The notes: a model not told the origin generated them from the letters alone. A stretch of 12,396 nucleotides of DNA from Nitrospinota bacterium (GCA_030620925.1 JAUXIQ010000021.1:1-12396), one strand, 5' to 3'; counted from the stretch's first letter, positions 1 to 8,548 are shown. A program made the numbers and translations.

Positions 1-330
1 ACTTACTCACCGGGGCACCTGAAGGTCAGGCCGACTCCGGACGGCAAGCTTCAGGGCTACCTCTACATGAACACCGTATCCTTGGTCAGTGGCTCGGGAT
101 GGCAGATGTGGTACACGGTAAGCATAACCGTGGAAGACGCTGCCGGCAATCGCAGTTTGCCCAGAGTGTTAAGGGTAAATTTCAGCGGCGAGAGGGAGAG
201 AGAGGTAAGGGAGTGGGAGAAGGCCCGGTTGGCCTCCATGGGGCTCGAGGCGACGCCCCGCCTGGGCCGAATGCATATCGAGCTGGTTCCGATCGGGGAT
301 GCGGTGGGGGCAGCAGACAATAGGCCCTAA
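1..330 (+). CDS. C-terminal part of a hypothetical, probably extracytoplasmic protein (5' partial)
   Basis: The frame is open from base 1 and stops with TAA at 328-330, giving the last 109 residues of a protein that begins outside the window. An ATG at 67 exists, but the reading continues naturally upstream (residues such as YSPGHLKV and TPDGKLQGYLYM), so an internal start is unlikely. The segment around WQMWYTVSITVEDAAGNRS has the alternating pattern and the D-x-AGN-x-S turn common at the end of bacterial Ig-like or fibronectin-like beta-sandwich modules. This suggests a secreted or surface protein. A charged stretch (REREVREWEKARL) follows, then a short tail with no membrane segment or sorting motif. 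Function unknown. The gene is closed by the hairpin at 387-420, so it is not in an operon with the aminotransferase downstream. Confidence 0.6.
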   Translation, partial: TYSPGHLKVRPTPDGKLQGYLYMNTVSLVSGSGWQMWYTVSITVEDAAGNRSLPRVLRVNFSGEREREVREWEKARLASMGLEATPRLGRMHIELVPIGDAVGAADNRP

Positions 331-386
331 CCCGGGGGCCGAAGACGGTCTGGAAGCAGGTGGGGATAGCTATAAATTTCAAGGAA

Positions 387-420
387 AAAAGGGGCGTACT
401 ATTCTCGTGCGCCCCCTTTT
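387..420 (+). terminator. Rho-independent terminator after the 5' partial gene
   Basis: A nine-pair stem (391-399 GGGGCGTAC with 407-415 GTGCGCCCC, one T-G wobble) closes a seven-base loop. Past a single bulged C at 416 it extends by A-T pairs (387-390 with 417-420). The 3' side runs into TTTTCATTT. The A-run on the 5' side means the structure could also stop transcription from the opposite strand. It lies 57 bases after the stop codon of the partial gene. Confidence 0.75.
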
Positions 421-439
421 CATTTCTCATCGATTTTTG

Positions 440-468
440 TTTACAAAGGGGTCGGCAATCTGTAATAT
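440..468 (+). promoter_or_regulatory. Candidate sigma-70-type promoter for the aminotransferase-serA unit
   Basis: A TTTACA -35-like hexamer (440-445) and a TAATAT -10-like hexamer (463-468) are separated by 17 bases. They match the consensus at 5/6 and 4/6 positions. The pair lies just downstream of the terminator at 387-420 and would start RNA near 475, leaving a leader of about 150 bases before the aminotransferase. It is identified by consensus only. Confidence 0.45.
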
Positions 469-537
469 TTAGGACGTATTGTGCCCTGCCTTGAGTTCCG
501 TGCAGACTGTTTACTGAATGGCTGTAATCCGTTGATA

Positions 538-596
538 GATGGGGATCTCCGCCTCCCGGAGGAAATCGGGCGGGGGCGCTGCGTGCCGTCCCCATC
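538..596 (+). other. Foldable 5' leader, possible three-way junction, upstream of the aminotransferase
   Basis: A perfect eight-pair outer stem (538-545 GATGGGGA with 589-596 TCCCCATC) encloses a clear hairpin (CTCCG 547-551, loop 552-556, CGGAG 557-561). It also encloses a second, weaker GC hairpin in 567-588 that can be drawn in more than one register. The likely ribosome binding site (AAGGAGAGG, 606-614) follows ten bases after the outer stem. The position, between promoter and a serine-biosynthesis unit, would suit a cis-regulatory RNA. I do not recognise a known riboswitch class, and the hairpins could be incidental to high GC content. Confidence 0.35.
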
Positions 597-623
597 GAAG
601 AGTTTAAGGAGAGGTCTCAGGCA

Positions 624-1778
624 TTGAAGAAGCTGACTTGCATAAAGGATTATCTGATGACGCCCGGCCCCACGCCCGTCCACCCCAGGGCGCTGGCCGA
701 GATGTCCAAACCCGTCATCCACCACCGCACCCCGGCCTACAACGAGATGTTTCAGGAGGTGCGCGACGGGCTTCAGTATCTCTTTCAGACCGATGACCCG
801 GTGATGGTTCTGGCGTCCTCGGGCACCGGCGGCATGGAAGGGGCGGTCAGCAACTTCCTATGCAAGGGGGACAAGGCGCTGGTGGTCAGAGGGGGCAAAT
901 TCGGGGACCGCTGGTCCGAGATATGCCGCTCCTTCGGAGTTGAGGCTATAGACCTGGAGGTGGAATGGGGCTCATCGGTGGAGCCCGACCGCGTGGCGCA
1001 CCTCATGGAGAAGGAAGGAGACGTGCGGGCTGTCCTGGTACAGGCCAGCGAGACTTCCACAGGGGCCTGTCACCCCGTGGACGCCCTGGGCCGGATCGTG
1101 GGACAGTATCCTGAGACATTGCTCATAGTGGACGGGATTACCGCCATCGGCGTACACGATATAAGGACCCGGGAATGGGGGCTGGACGTGGTGGTGACCG
1201 GCTCGCAGAAGGGCCTGATGATGCCCCCCGGGCTTTCGATGATCAGCGTGAGCGAGAAAGCCTGGGGCATGGCCGAGCGTTCCGACCTCCCCAGGTATTA
1301 CTTCGATCTCCGCAAGGAAAGAAAGAGCCTGAGCAAGAACCAGAACGCCTATACACCCGCCGTCTCTCTGATGGTGGGCCTCAGGGAGGTGCTGGCCGAG
1401 ATAAGAGCCGAGGGGCTTGAGAACATATTTCAGCGGCACGAGACGTTGGCCCGGGCCGCACGCGCCGCAGTGGAGGCCCTGGGCCTTGAGCTTTTCGCAA
1501 GGGGCATCCCCAGCAATGCCCTCACCGCCGTCTGCACGCCGGAGGGAATAGACGGGCAGGAAGTGGTGAAGACGCTGCGGGGAGAATACGGCGTCTCCGT
1601 GGCCGGCGGCCAGGAGAAGGCGAAAGGGAAAATATTCCGTATCTCACACATGGGCTATGTGGGGGCCTTCGACCTAATCACCGCCGTTTCGGCGGTGGAA
1701 ATGGGCCTCAAACAGATGGGTTATTCCCTTGAGCTGGGTGCCGGGGTGCGCGCCGCCGAAGAAGTGCTCATGTCCTAG
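624..1778 (+). CDS. Class V pyridoxal-phosphate aminotransferase (alanine/serine-glyoxylate type)
   Basis: This 384-aa protein is a fold-type I PLP aminotransferase of the alanine-glyoxylate / serine-pyruvate / 'soluble hydrogenase 42 kDa' group. The family signature LMTPGPTPV lies at 11-19. Phosphate-binding [11 protein letters not shown] (65-75), the PLP-ring aspartate D170 ([11 protein letters not shown]) and the Schiff-base lysine K196 (TGSQKG) are all present, and the FRISHMG segment (338-344) carries the expected substrate-carboxylate arginine R339. I chose the TTG start at 624 because AAGGAGAGG (606-614) sits nine bases upstream. An in-frame ATG at 657 is possible but would remove family-conserved residues. 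serA begins 47 bases after its stop, so it probably transaminates between 3-phosphohydroxypyruvate, hydroxypyruvate or glyoxylate and an amino donor, standing in for serC. The exact substrate cannot be read from sequence. Confidence 0.9.
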   Translation: MKKLTCIKDYLMTPGPTPVHPRALAEMSKPVIHHRTPAYNEMFQEVRDGLQYLFQTDDPVMVLASSGTGGMEGAVSNFLCKGDKALVVRGGKFGDRWSEICRSFGVEAIDLEVEWGSSVEPDRVAHLMEKEGDVRAVLVQASETSTGACHPVDALGRIVGQYPETLLIVDGITAIGVHDIRTREWGLDVVVTGSQKGLMMPPGLSMISVSEKAWGMAERSDLPRYYFDLRKERKSLSKNQNAYTPAVSLMVGLREVLAEIRAEGLENIFQRHETLARAARAAVEALGLELFARGIPSNALTAVCTPEGIDGQEVVKTLRGEYGVSVAGGQEKAKGKIFRISHMGYVGAFDLITAVSAVEMGLKQMGYSLELGAGVRAAEEVLMS

Positions 1779-1825
1779 TGTAAGGGCGTAGGCCTGTCTG
1801 AAAGTGGAAATAGGGAAAGTTTACG

Positions 1826-3412
<1,587 letters not shown>

Positions 3413-3471
3413 ATACCCGCCTTCTTATACACCTTGTGTGGAATGTTTTGACGACTGAGTTGAGGTAAAGT

Positions 3472-4761
3472 ATGCCTACCGTGGCGATTGTCGGCGCCCA
3501 ATGGGGCGACGAAGGAAAAGGGAAAATTGTAGACGCCATCTCAGGGGAAGCTCAACTTATAGCCAGGTACCAGGGCGGGCCCAACGCCGGCCATACGGTG
3601 GTTATAGGCGAGGAGAAGTATATCTTCCATCACATCCCTTCAGGTATCCTGCGCCCCGGGAAAAAATGCGTGATCGGTAACGGGGTCGTGGTGGATATGC
3701 AGACCCTGGTTAAAGAGATAGAAGGCCTGGAATCCTGTGGTCTTACTATCCAGGGCAGGCTGTTCATAAGCGAGAGAGTCCACCTCATCTTACCCTACCA
3801 CAAGGTGCAGGACGTCGAGGCGGAGAATCGAAAATCGGAAAGTAAAATAGGCACCACCGGCCGGGGAATAGGGCCTACATACGCCGATAAGGCTGCCCGC
3901 ACTGGGATCAGAATGGGCGACCTTGCCGACGAAAAGCTTTTCGGTGAGAAACTGAGGAACTGCCTTGATGAAAAAAACGTACTACTGGAAAGGATATACG
4001 AAGTCCGGGGGCCCGGGTACCAGGAACTCTATGAAGAATACTTGAGCTTGAGCAGGAAAATCCGCCCCTATATCACCGATACCGGCGAAATGCTGCGTCA
4101 GGCCATCGCCCGCGGCGAGAACGTCCTGATAGAAGGGGCGCAGGGGACCATGCTGGACATCGATCAGGGGACGTATCCCTACGTCACCTCCTCTAATTCG
4201 ACCATCGGAGGCGCCTGCACCGGCCTGGGTATTCCCCCCAGCTCCATAAACTCGGTAATCGGGGTAATGAAAGCCTATACCACGCGAGTGGGTATGGGTC
4301 CATTCCCCACAGAGCTCAATGACAGCATGGGCGATTTGCTCAGAGATCGGGGAGGAGAGTACGGCTCGACCACCGGGCGTCCCAGGCGCTGCGGCTGGTT
4401 CGATGCGGTGGTGGTCGGACTGGCGGCGGAGCTCAACGGCCTGGACGGCCTGGCGGTCACCAAGCTGGATGTACTCGACCAGTGCCGGGAGATCAAGGTA
4501 TGCACCACGTACCTTCTTGACGGAGAGATAGTCGACCGGGTTCCGACTGACGCCGAAGCCCTGGCCCGCTGTGAGCCGGTCTATGAAACGCTGCCCGGTT
4601 GGATGTCAAATACAGTGGGTGTCAGAAACTGGGATCAGCTTCCGGAAGAAGCCAGGAGTTACCTGAGACGACTTGAGGAGATACTGCAGACCAGGATAGT
4701 GCTCGTCTCCACCGGCGCCGAGCGGGAGGAGTTGATCGACCTGAAATTCTCCTGGCTCTGA
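3472..4761 (+). CDS. purA: Adenylosuccinate synthetase
   Basis: The enzyme joins IMP and aspartate using GTP to give adenylosuccinate, the first committed step to AMP. At 429 residues it has full family length. The N-terminal GTP loop WGDEGKGK (11-18) includes the catalytic D13, and H41 (NAGHTVV) is in place. The IMP-binding TTGRGIGPTYADKAAR segment covers 128-143, EGAQGTMLD 221-229 and STTGRPRRCGWFDA 299-312. The aspartate/GTP region includes KLDVLD at 331-336. The ATG at 3472 is preceded by GAGG (3462-3465) six bases away. Only 59 bases separate it from serA and I see no terminator between them, so read-through from the serine unit is plausible. There is no metabolic reason for the pairing beyond conserved gene order. 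Confidence 0.97.
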   Translation: MPTVAIVGAQWGDEGKGKIVDAISGEAQLIARYQGGPNAGHTVVIGEEKYIFHHIPSGILRPGKKCVIGNGVVVDMQTLVKEIEGLESCGLTIQGRLFISERVHLILPYHKVQDVEAENRKSESKIGTTGRGIGPTYADKAARTGIRMGDLADEKLFGEKLRNCLDEKNVLLERIYEVRGPGYQELYEEYLSLSRKIRPYITDTGEMLRQAIARGENVLIEGAQGTMLDIDQGTYPYVTSSNSTIGGACTGLGIPPSSINSVIGVMKAYTTRVGMGPFPTELNDSMGDLLRDRGGEYGSTTGRPRRCGWFDAVVVGLAAELNGLDGLAVTKLDVLDQCREIKVCTTYLLDGEIVDRVPTDAEALARCEPVYETLPGWMSNTVGVRNWDQLPEEARSYLRRLEEILQTRIVLVSTGAEREELIDLKFSWL

Positions 4762-4768
4762 ACGTGAA

Positions 4769-4825
4769 GACCGATGGGGATAAAACCTTCCGCATTATCA
4801 CGCTTAAGGGGTTTTACTAACGGTC
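4769..4825 (+). repeat. Imperfect inverted repeat between purA and the dehydratase gene
   Basis: GACCG (4769-4773) and TAAAACC (4781-4787) pair with GGTTTTA (4810-4816) and CGGTC (4821-4825), giving stems of seven and five pairs separated by an internal loop. It starts eight bases after the purA stop and is followed by a TCTCTCT run rather than a T tract. It could be a weak terminator or an RNA end. No convincing promoter is visible between it and 4893. Confidence 0.35.
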
Positions 4826-4892
4826 TCTCTCATGAGGGATGGATGCCGGGGAGAAGGGGGGCTGAGAGCACTCTAAACGAGGAGGCAAAGTT

Positions 4893-6326
4893 ATGGCATT
4901 GAGAACGGGAGATCAATACGCTGAAAAGCTGACCAAAATGCAGCCCAATGTCTACGTGGGTGGAAGAAAAATCACCAGGGATGACGAACTGTTGCAGCCC
5001 GCCATTAACACCATCAAGTTCACCTTCGCCGCCGCCACCGACCCTGAGTTTTCCGAGATGGCATGCGCCAAGTCGCACCTGACCGGGGAGACCATAAGCC
5101 GCTTCACCCACGTGCACCGCAGCATCGAAGACCTGATGGTGAAGCAGGAGATGACCCGCGTCCTGTGCCGGAAGGTGGGGGGCTGCATTCAGCGGTGCAT
5201 GGCCGCCGATGCTCTGAACGGTGTGGGCGTCGTCTCCAAGGAGATAGACGATGCCAAAGGGACCAATTACCATGACAACTTCCTGAAGTTCCTGGAATAT
5301 TACCAGAAAAACGATGTGGTGGGGAACGCCGCCCAGACCGACGTCAAAGGCGACCGCAGCAAACGGCCCCATCAGCAGGAAGACCTCGACCTCTACCTGA
5401 GGGTAGTCGAGCGCAAGTCGGACGGCATCGTGGTGCGCGGCGCCAAGGCGCATAACACCATCGCCCCCTACGCCGATGAGTTGATCGTGCTTCCCACCAG
5501 GAACCTGACCAAGGAGGAGGGGGACTGGGCGGTGGCATTCGCCATTCCGGCGGATACGGAGGGGGTCAAGCTCATTTGCCGTGTTAGCGCCCCCCGCCAG
5601 CGGCGCGAACTTAAAGCACCTTTCAACACTTACGGGATGGCCGATTCCATGACCGTTTTCGACGATGTGTTCGTTCCCTGGGAGCGGGTGTTCATGTGCG
5701 GCGAGTGGGAGTTAGGCGCCCGCCTGGCGCTCCTCTTCGCCAATTACCATCGGCACACCTACTGCGGGTGCAAACCCGCCGTAACGGATATCATTATGGG
5801 AGCGACGGCCCTGCTTGCGGAGTACAACGGCGTGGGGAACGCTTCCCACATCAGGGAAGAGATTTCCGAGCTGATGGTGATAGCCGAGCTGGTTTTTGCG
5901 GCGGGTATAGCGGCATCGGTTAAGGGGAAGGCCACCTCGTCGGGCATCTATGAGCCTGATTTCCTCTATTCCAATACCGGCCGGTACCTGGCGGGGAAGA
6001 ACATCTACCATGAGTACGATATCATGGCCGCCACCGCCGGAGGGCTTCCCGCAACCATACCCCCGGAGGATGATTTCCTGAACCCTGAGATATCCGAATA
6101 CCTCCACAAATATATCATGCGCAAGCCGGACGTCTCCTCTGAAAAGGTGCACCGTCTGTTCCGCTTCGTTTCGGATTTCTCATGTTCTGCCTTCGGTGGC
6201 GTCAATCAGTACGCCGGGGTACACGGAGGCGGTTCGCCCATCATGGAGAAGATAGGCATCAGGGCCAACTACGATCTCGAAGCCAGGAAAGATATGGTGA
6301 AGTACCTGGCCGGTATAACCGACTGA
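4893..6326 (+). CDS. 4-hydroxybutyryl-CoA dehydratase / vinylacetyl-CoA isomerase family flavo-Fe-S enzyme
   Basis: This 477-aa protein belongs to the 4-hydroxyphenylacetate 3-hydroxylase superfamily, in the AbfD-like branch. That branch uses FAD and one [4Fe-4S] cluster to dehydrate 4-hydroxybutyryl-CoA to crotonyl-CoA by a ketyl-radical route. All four expected cluster ligands can be placed: C98 and C102 (GGCIQRC), H286 and C293 (NYHRHTYCGC). Their spacings equal those of C99/C103 and H292/C299 in the Clostridium aminobutyricum enzyme. KGDR (152-155) and VVRGAKAHNT (180-189), with Y290 and K294 beside the cluster, also fit that enzyme rather than a monooxygenase. GAGGAGG (4879-4885) lies seven bases before the ATG. 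The cluster makes a catabolic radical dehydratase likely. The actual hydroxyacyl-CoA substrate is uncertain because paralogues of unknown substrate are common. A hairpin at 6362-6396 follows. Confidence 0.85.
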   Translation: MALRTGDQYAEKLTKMQPNVYVGGRKITRDDELLQPAINTIKFTFAAATDPEFSEMACAKSHLTGETISRFTHVHRSIEDLMVKQEMTRVLCRKVGGCIQRCMAADALNGVGVVSKEIDDAKGTNYHDNFLKFLEYYQKNDVVGNAAQTDVKGDRSKRPHQQEDLDLYLRVVERKSDGIVVRGAKAHNTIAPYADELIVLPTRNLTKEEGDWAVAFAIPADTEGVKLICRVSAPRQRRELKAPFNTYGMADSMTVFDDVFVPWERVFMCGEWELGARLALLFANYHRHTYCGCKPAVTDIIMGATALLAEYNGVGNASHIREEISELMVIAELVFAAGIAASVKGKATSSGIYEPDFLYSNTGRYLAGKNIYHEYDIMAATAGGLPATIPPEDDFLNPEISEYLHKYIMRKPDVSSEKVHRLFRFVSDFSCSAFGGVNQYAGVHGGGSPIMEKIGIRANYDLEARKDMVKYLAGITD

Positions 6327-6361
6327 GAAGGCGTCGGGCCGGCTTTTTACAGGGGAAAATA

Positions 6362-6396
6362 GGGGCCGGATCCCCCAGGGGGTTCTGCCCCGTTTA
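6362..6396 (+). terminator. Probable terminator hairpin after the dehydratase gene
   Basis: GGGGC (6362-6366) pairs with GCCCC (6387-6391). Inside, the CCCCC run (6372-6376) faces the GGGGG run (6378-6382), where only the outer pairs can form. GTTTATTAATAAATTAA follows. The T tract is interrupted, so termination may be partial. It lies 36 bases after the stop, at the start of a 361-base gap (6327-6687) that holds this hairpin, an inverted repeat, a promoter candidate and a foldable leader, but no supported gene. Confidence 0.5.
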
Positions 6397-6411
6397 TTAA
6401 TAAATTAAGGA

Positions 6412-6440
6412 CATCTTGCGAAGGGGAGAGTCGCAATATG
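6412..6440 (+). promoter_or_regulatory. Operator-like inverted repeat upstream of the Fe-S operon
   Basis: The perfect arms TTGCGA (6416-6421) and TCGCAA (6431-6436) flank nine bases. With one mismatch they extend to CAT (6412-6414) and ATG (6438-6440). The dyad lies about 85 bases upstream of the candidate -35 box at 6524, a position open to either an activator site or an RNA end. It is not followed by a T tract, so it is not a terminator. Confidence 0.3.
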
Positions 6441-6523
6441 CCCCTGCCTTTATTTATCTATGGAAATCCGGCTCGTCTCAGAGGCATCCTCGAGAAAAAC
6501 CGGGGACCTAAGAAAAATTAGAG

Positions 6524-6550
6524 TTGACACCGATAACAGCGCATTATAGA
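6524..6550 (+). promoter_or_regulatory. Candidate promoter of the Fe-S operon
   Basis: A perfect TTGACA (6524-6529) is followed after 15 bases by TATAGA (6545-6550). The spacer is short by two bases, but both boxes are good. RNA would begin near 6557, giving a leader of about 130 bases before the gene at 6688. This promoter would separate the three Fe-S operon genes from the dehydratase upstream. Confidence 0.45.
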
Positions 6551-6603
6551 GTTGCGTGGGGTGTATTGGATACGCCCCAACTTGTCCGAATGGAAGGGAA
6601 CAG

Positions 6604-6663
6604 ATTTAGGAAGGGGGAATTTCGACGTACCCCGCGGACGCCTGACCGCTGGACCTAAATTCC
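6604..6663 (+). other. Leader with two mutually exclusive RNA pairings
   Basis: ATTTAGG (6604-6610) can pair perfectly with CCTAAAT (6654-6660), and GGAATTT (6616-6622) can pair perfectly with AAATTCC (6657-6663). The two helices share bases 6657-6660, so they compete. A small inner GCGG/CCGC hairpin (6634-6637, 6646-6649) fits either fold. The ribosome binding site (GGAGGG, 6675-6680) begins twelve bases downstream. The arrangement would suit translational control, but two seven-base complementarities may also arise by chance. Confidence 0.3.
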
Positions 6664-6687
6664 AAGGAATGTCTGGAGGGACAATGT

Positions 6688-7542
6688 ATGTGTGAAGGTT
6701 GTGAAATGTATGGGAAAGACGGGGGATACTGGTATTTGAACCCGGAAAACTTTGCACGGCGGATTTACAAATGGCGTAAGACCGCCGCCGACGCCAAGAC
6801 GGGTGCAGGGGAGAACCCCGCCGCCGAGGCCGGAGACGCCTCCATGATAGGTGAGATGGGCTCCATGGCGGCTGCCAACATAGACATGAAGGTGCTGGAC
6901 CCCGAACAGTACACCAGAAGGGTGGCGGAGGAAGGGAAAAAGTTCAGGGGTCTTGCACAGGTCATAATGCTGGAAGAAGCCCAGGAGATGATGGAGCTCT
7001 GCTGGCCTATTACCGCCATGACCTGCGCCTGCCGCCGCCAGACCAAGGGGGTCAAGGACGAAGAGAACTTCTCCTGCATGGGCATGGGCCCGGGCATGTA
7101 CAAGTGGGAGAGATGGCCGCAGATTTATCACGGCGGCGTGCAGTTTCTCACCCCGGATGAGGCCAAGAGTTTTCTGGCCAAGCTGAACAAGATAGGGCTG
7201 GTGCATATAGCCGAGACCCACGGAGCTCCTTACACGGGGGGCATCTGCAACTGTGAGATGCCGCTGTGCAGTCAGCTTCGGGCCAGGCTGGAGCACGACG
7301 TCCCCTTCTCGGTCAACAAGGGCCATTACCTCGCAGAGATAGACCCTGAAGCCTGCACCGGCTGTCTCCAGTGCATGACACGCTGCCACTTTGACGCCCT
7401 GCATCTTCATTCCGGGACGCGCACGGTGGCGGTCGACGCCTTCAAATGTTTCGGCTGCGGAAACTGTCGCACCCCCTGCCCGGCAGATTGCATATCCATG
7501 GTAGAGAGGGTCGAGGTACCGGCGGTTAAAGATATGTGGTAA
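6688..7542 (+). CDS. Cysteine-rich Fe-S protein with C-terminal 2[4Fe-4S] ferredoxin domain
   Basis: This 284-aa soluble protein has 18 cysteines and is probably an electron-transfer subunit. The C-terminus is a ferredoxin domain with C223/C226/C229/C233 (CTGCLQCMTRC, followed by His instead of Pro) and C254/C257/C260/C264 (CFGCGNCRTPCP) plus C268. Upstream, CACR (C113, C115), C130 and GICNCEMPLC (C187, C189, C194) resemble the CxCR...ICNC(C) metal-site pattern seen in many uncharacterised anaerobe ferredoxins. The usual CNCCxCC ending is altered here. A CxxC (C2, C5) opens the protein, and residues 31-65 are low-complexity Ala/Gly. The ATG at 6688 is favoured by GGAGGG (6675-6680) seven bases away. 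An ATG at 6684 is out of frame. It is first in an operon with the ferredoxin at 7559 and the gene at 7874. The partner enzyme is unknown. Confidence 0.85.
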   Translation: MCEGCEMYGKDGGYWYLNPENFARRIYKWRKTAADAKTGAGENPAAEAGDASMIGEMGSMAAANIDMKVLDPEQYTRRVAEEGKKFRGLAQVIMLEEAQEMMELCWPITAMTCACRRQTKGVKDEENFSCMGMGPGMYKWERWPQIYHGGVQFLTPDEAKSFLAKLNKIGLVHIAETHGAPYTGGICNCEMPLCSQLRARLEHDVPFSVNKGHYLAEIDPEACTGCLQCMTRCHFDALHLHSGTRTVAVDAFKCFGCGNCRTPCPADCISMVERVEVPAVKDMW

Positions 7543-7558
7543 TAGAGGGAGGGAAATT

Positions 7559-7813
7559 ATGCCAGCTACCAGGACACTTCCGAAAATAGAGATAGAACAA
7601 GACAAGTGCATCAGCCCGCTCAAGTGCGGGAAATGTCTACAGGTATGCCCTACCGTGGTTCTGTATTCAATTCCCAAGCAAAATGAGAAATTCCACGAGT
7701 GCTCCTATGATGACTTCACGCTAGTAGTCAACAACAGGCCCGCCTGCCAGGCTTGCATGAAGTGCGTCGAAGTCTGTCCCGTGGATTGCATTAAGATAGA
7801 GTACGAGGGCTGA
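7559..7813 (+). CDS. Small 2[4Fe-4S] ferredoxin
   Basis: This 84-aa protein is almost entirely a bacterial-type dicluster ferredoxin and should carry low-potential electrons in the cytoplasm. The first motif has a widened first gap: C17-x5-C23-x2-C26-x3-C30-P. The second is regular: C63-x2-C66-x2-C69-x3-C73-P, with an extra C77. The 32-residue linker between motifs is longer than in clostridial ferredoxins and carries another cysteine, C48. GAGGGAGGG (7545-7553) lies five bases before the ATG, and the gene begins 16 bases after the preceding Fe-S gene, so the two are surely co-transcribed. A likely role is relaying electrons to or from the 284-aa Fe-S protein or the neighbouring acyl-CoA enzymes. 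No specific partner is shown. Confidence 0.92.
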   Translation: MPATRTLPKIEIEQDKCISPLKCGKCLQVCPTVVLYSIPKQNEKFHECSYDDFTLVVNNRPACQACMKCVEVCPVDCIKIEYEG

Positions 7814-7873
7814 AAGGTTACTTTAAGTTTTTCAGAATACTCCAACAGTGAATGAATTGAGAGGAGGATTTTC

Positions 7874-8521
7874 ATGGTAATGGGAAAACCGGAGAAACCA
7901 TGGAATAATATCGCCCCCAAGCCGGATACCGACAGGCTGCTCACGCTTGACCCCCGGAACTTAGGGATGATAGAGAACGTGGGCGTCGGTGCTGAGTACG
8001 ACTTCGATGCCGATAGGGCGTTGATAGACGGCGTGACTGACAAGAACGATTTCCAGAGTCTCATCAAAGAGCTTACAGGCAAAGATGATAAGGCGACCAG
8101 GAAGCTGTTCTCCAACTTCGGCAAGGAACTCATGGCTAAAGTCGCTGAAGTGGGTGAGAAGAATAAGGACAGGGCCTGGGAGATGGTAGAAATCTGCGCC
8201 AAGCAGACGGGCCTCTCTTTTCCGCACCTGTTGCAGGTCTATGTGGAGCTGTTTACGCTCTGCTCCAGGCCCGTGGATAAATGGTCCATCGTCGAGAGCC
8301 ATATCCGCAAAATGCGTATTCAGCAGTATACCTGCAGCTATCTTAAAGCCCAGGAGGATGCAGGGCTGAGCACTGAAAAGCTCCCCTGTCAAGCCCTGTG
8401 TATTTCCGCCTTTGAACATGCCGCTAAGGAGAACAAAGTACCGGCAAAGGTGGAGTTGACCAAGCAGATTCCCAAAGACCAAGCCTGCGAGTTTACCTTC
8501 ACCGCACGCTACGAAGTGTAA
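7874..8521 (+). CDS. Uncharacterised 215-aa protein, possibly related to the ATC-hydrolase-like family
   Basis: I do not recognise this protein firmly. It is soluble, largely helical in the middle (about 55-125) and has six cysteines: C108, C130, C144, C162, C166 and C195. The last third shows RIQQYTC, then LPCQALC, then a closing QACEFTFTARYE. That order (Arg/Cys strand, paired cysteines, GD-C-x-F-x-F-like end) is reminiscent of the L-2-amino-thiazoline-4-carboxylate hydrolase-like / DUF6125 group, whose members are mostly uncharacterised. This link is an impression from pattern only. GAGGAGG (7861-7867) lies six bases before the ATG at 7874, and a second in-frame ATG is two codons on. It follows the ferredoxin by 60 bases and is last before the terminator at 8549, so it is probably a functional partner of the two Fe-S proteins. 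Confidence 0.75.
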   Translation: MVMGKPEKPWNNIAPKPDTDRLLTLDPRNLGMIENVGVGAEYDFDADRALIDGVTDKNDFQSLIKELTGKDDKATRKLFSNFGKELMAKVAEVGEKNKDRAWEMVEICAKQTGLSFPHLLQVYVELFTLCSRPVDKWSIVESHIRKMRIQQYTCSYLKAQEDAGLSTEKLPCQALCISAFEHAAKENKVPAKVELTKQIPKDQACEFTFTARYEV

Positions 8522-8548
8522 ACAAACTTAATATAGGCCGATGCAGAG

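Noticed and set aside
519-536. A five-codon ATG frame (MAVIR) in the leader before the aminotransferase
   Set aside because: No ribosome site, and too short to support; no serine or glycine codon run that would suggest attenuation.
182-595. A 137-codon minus-strand frame across the first terminator
   Set aside because: It would run through the terminator hairpin and the leader fold, with no ribosome site or recognisable product.
4893-6326. 4-hydroxyphenylacetate 3-monooxygenase as the label for this gene
   Set aside because: The superfamily matches, but the four Fe-S ligands and their spacings are specific to the dehydratase branch and would not be expected in the monooxygenase.
6590-6658. 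A 22-codon Arg-rich upstream frame in the Fe-S operon leader
   Set aside because: No Shine-Dalgarno sequence precedes its ATG and the peptide shows no codon run typical of attenuation. The RNA pairings explain the region at least as well.
6655-7677. A 340-codon open frame on the minus strand opposite the Fe-S and ferredoxin genes
   Set aside because: The + strand frames have ferredoxin motifs and good ribosome sites. The minus translation is a low-information His/Gly/Leu-rich shadow spanning two real genes.
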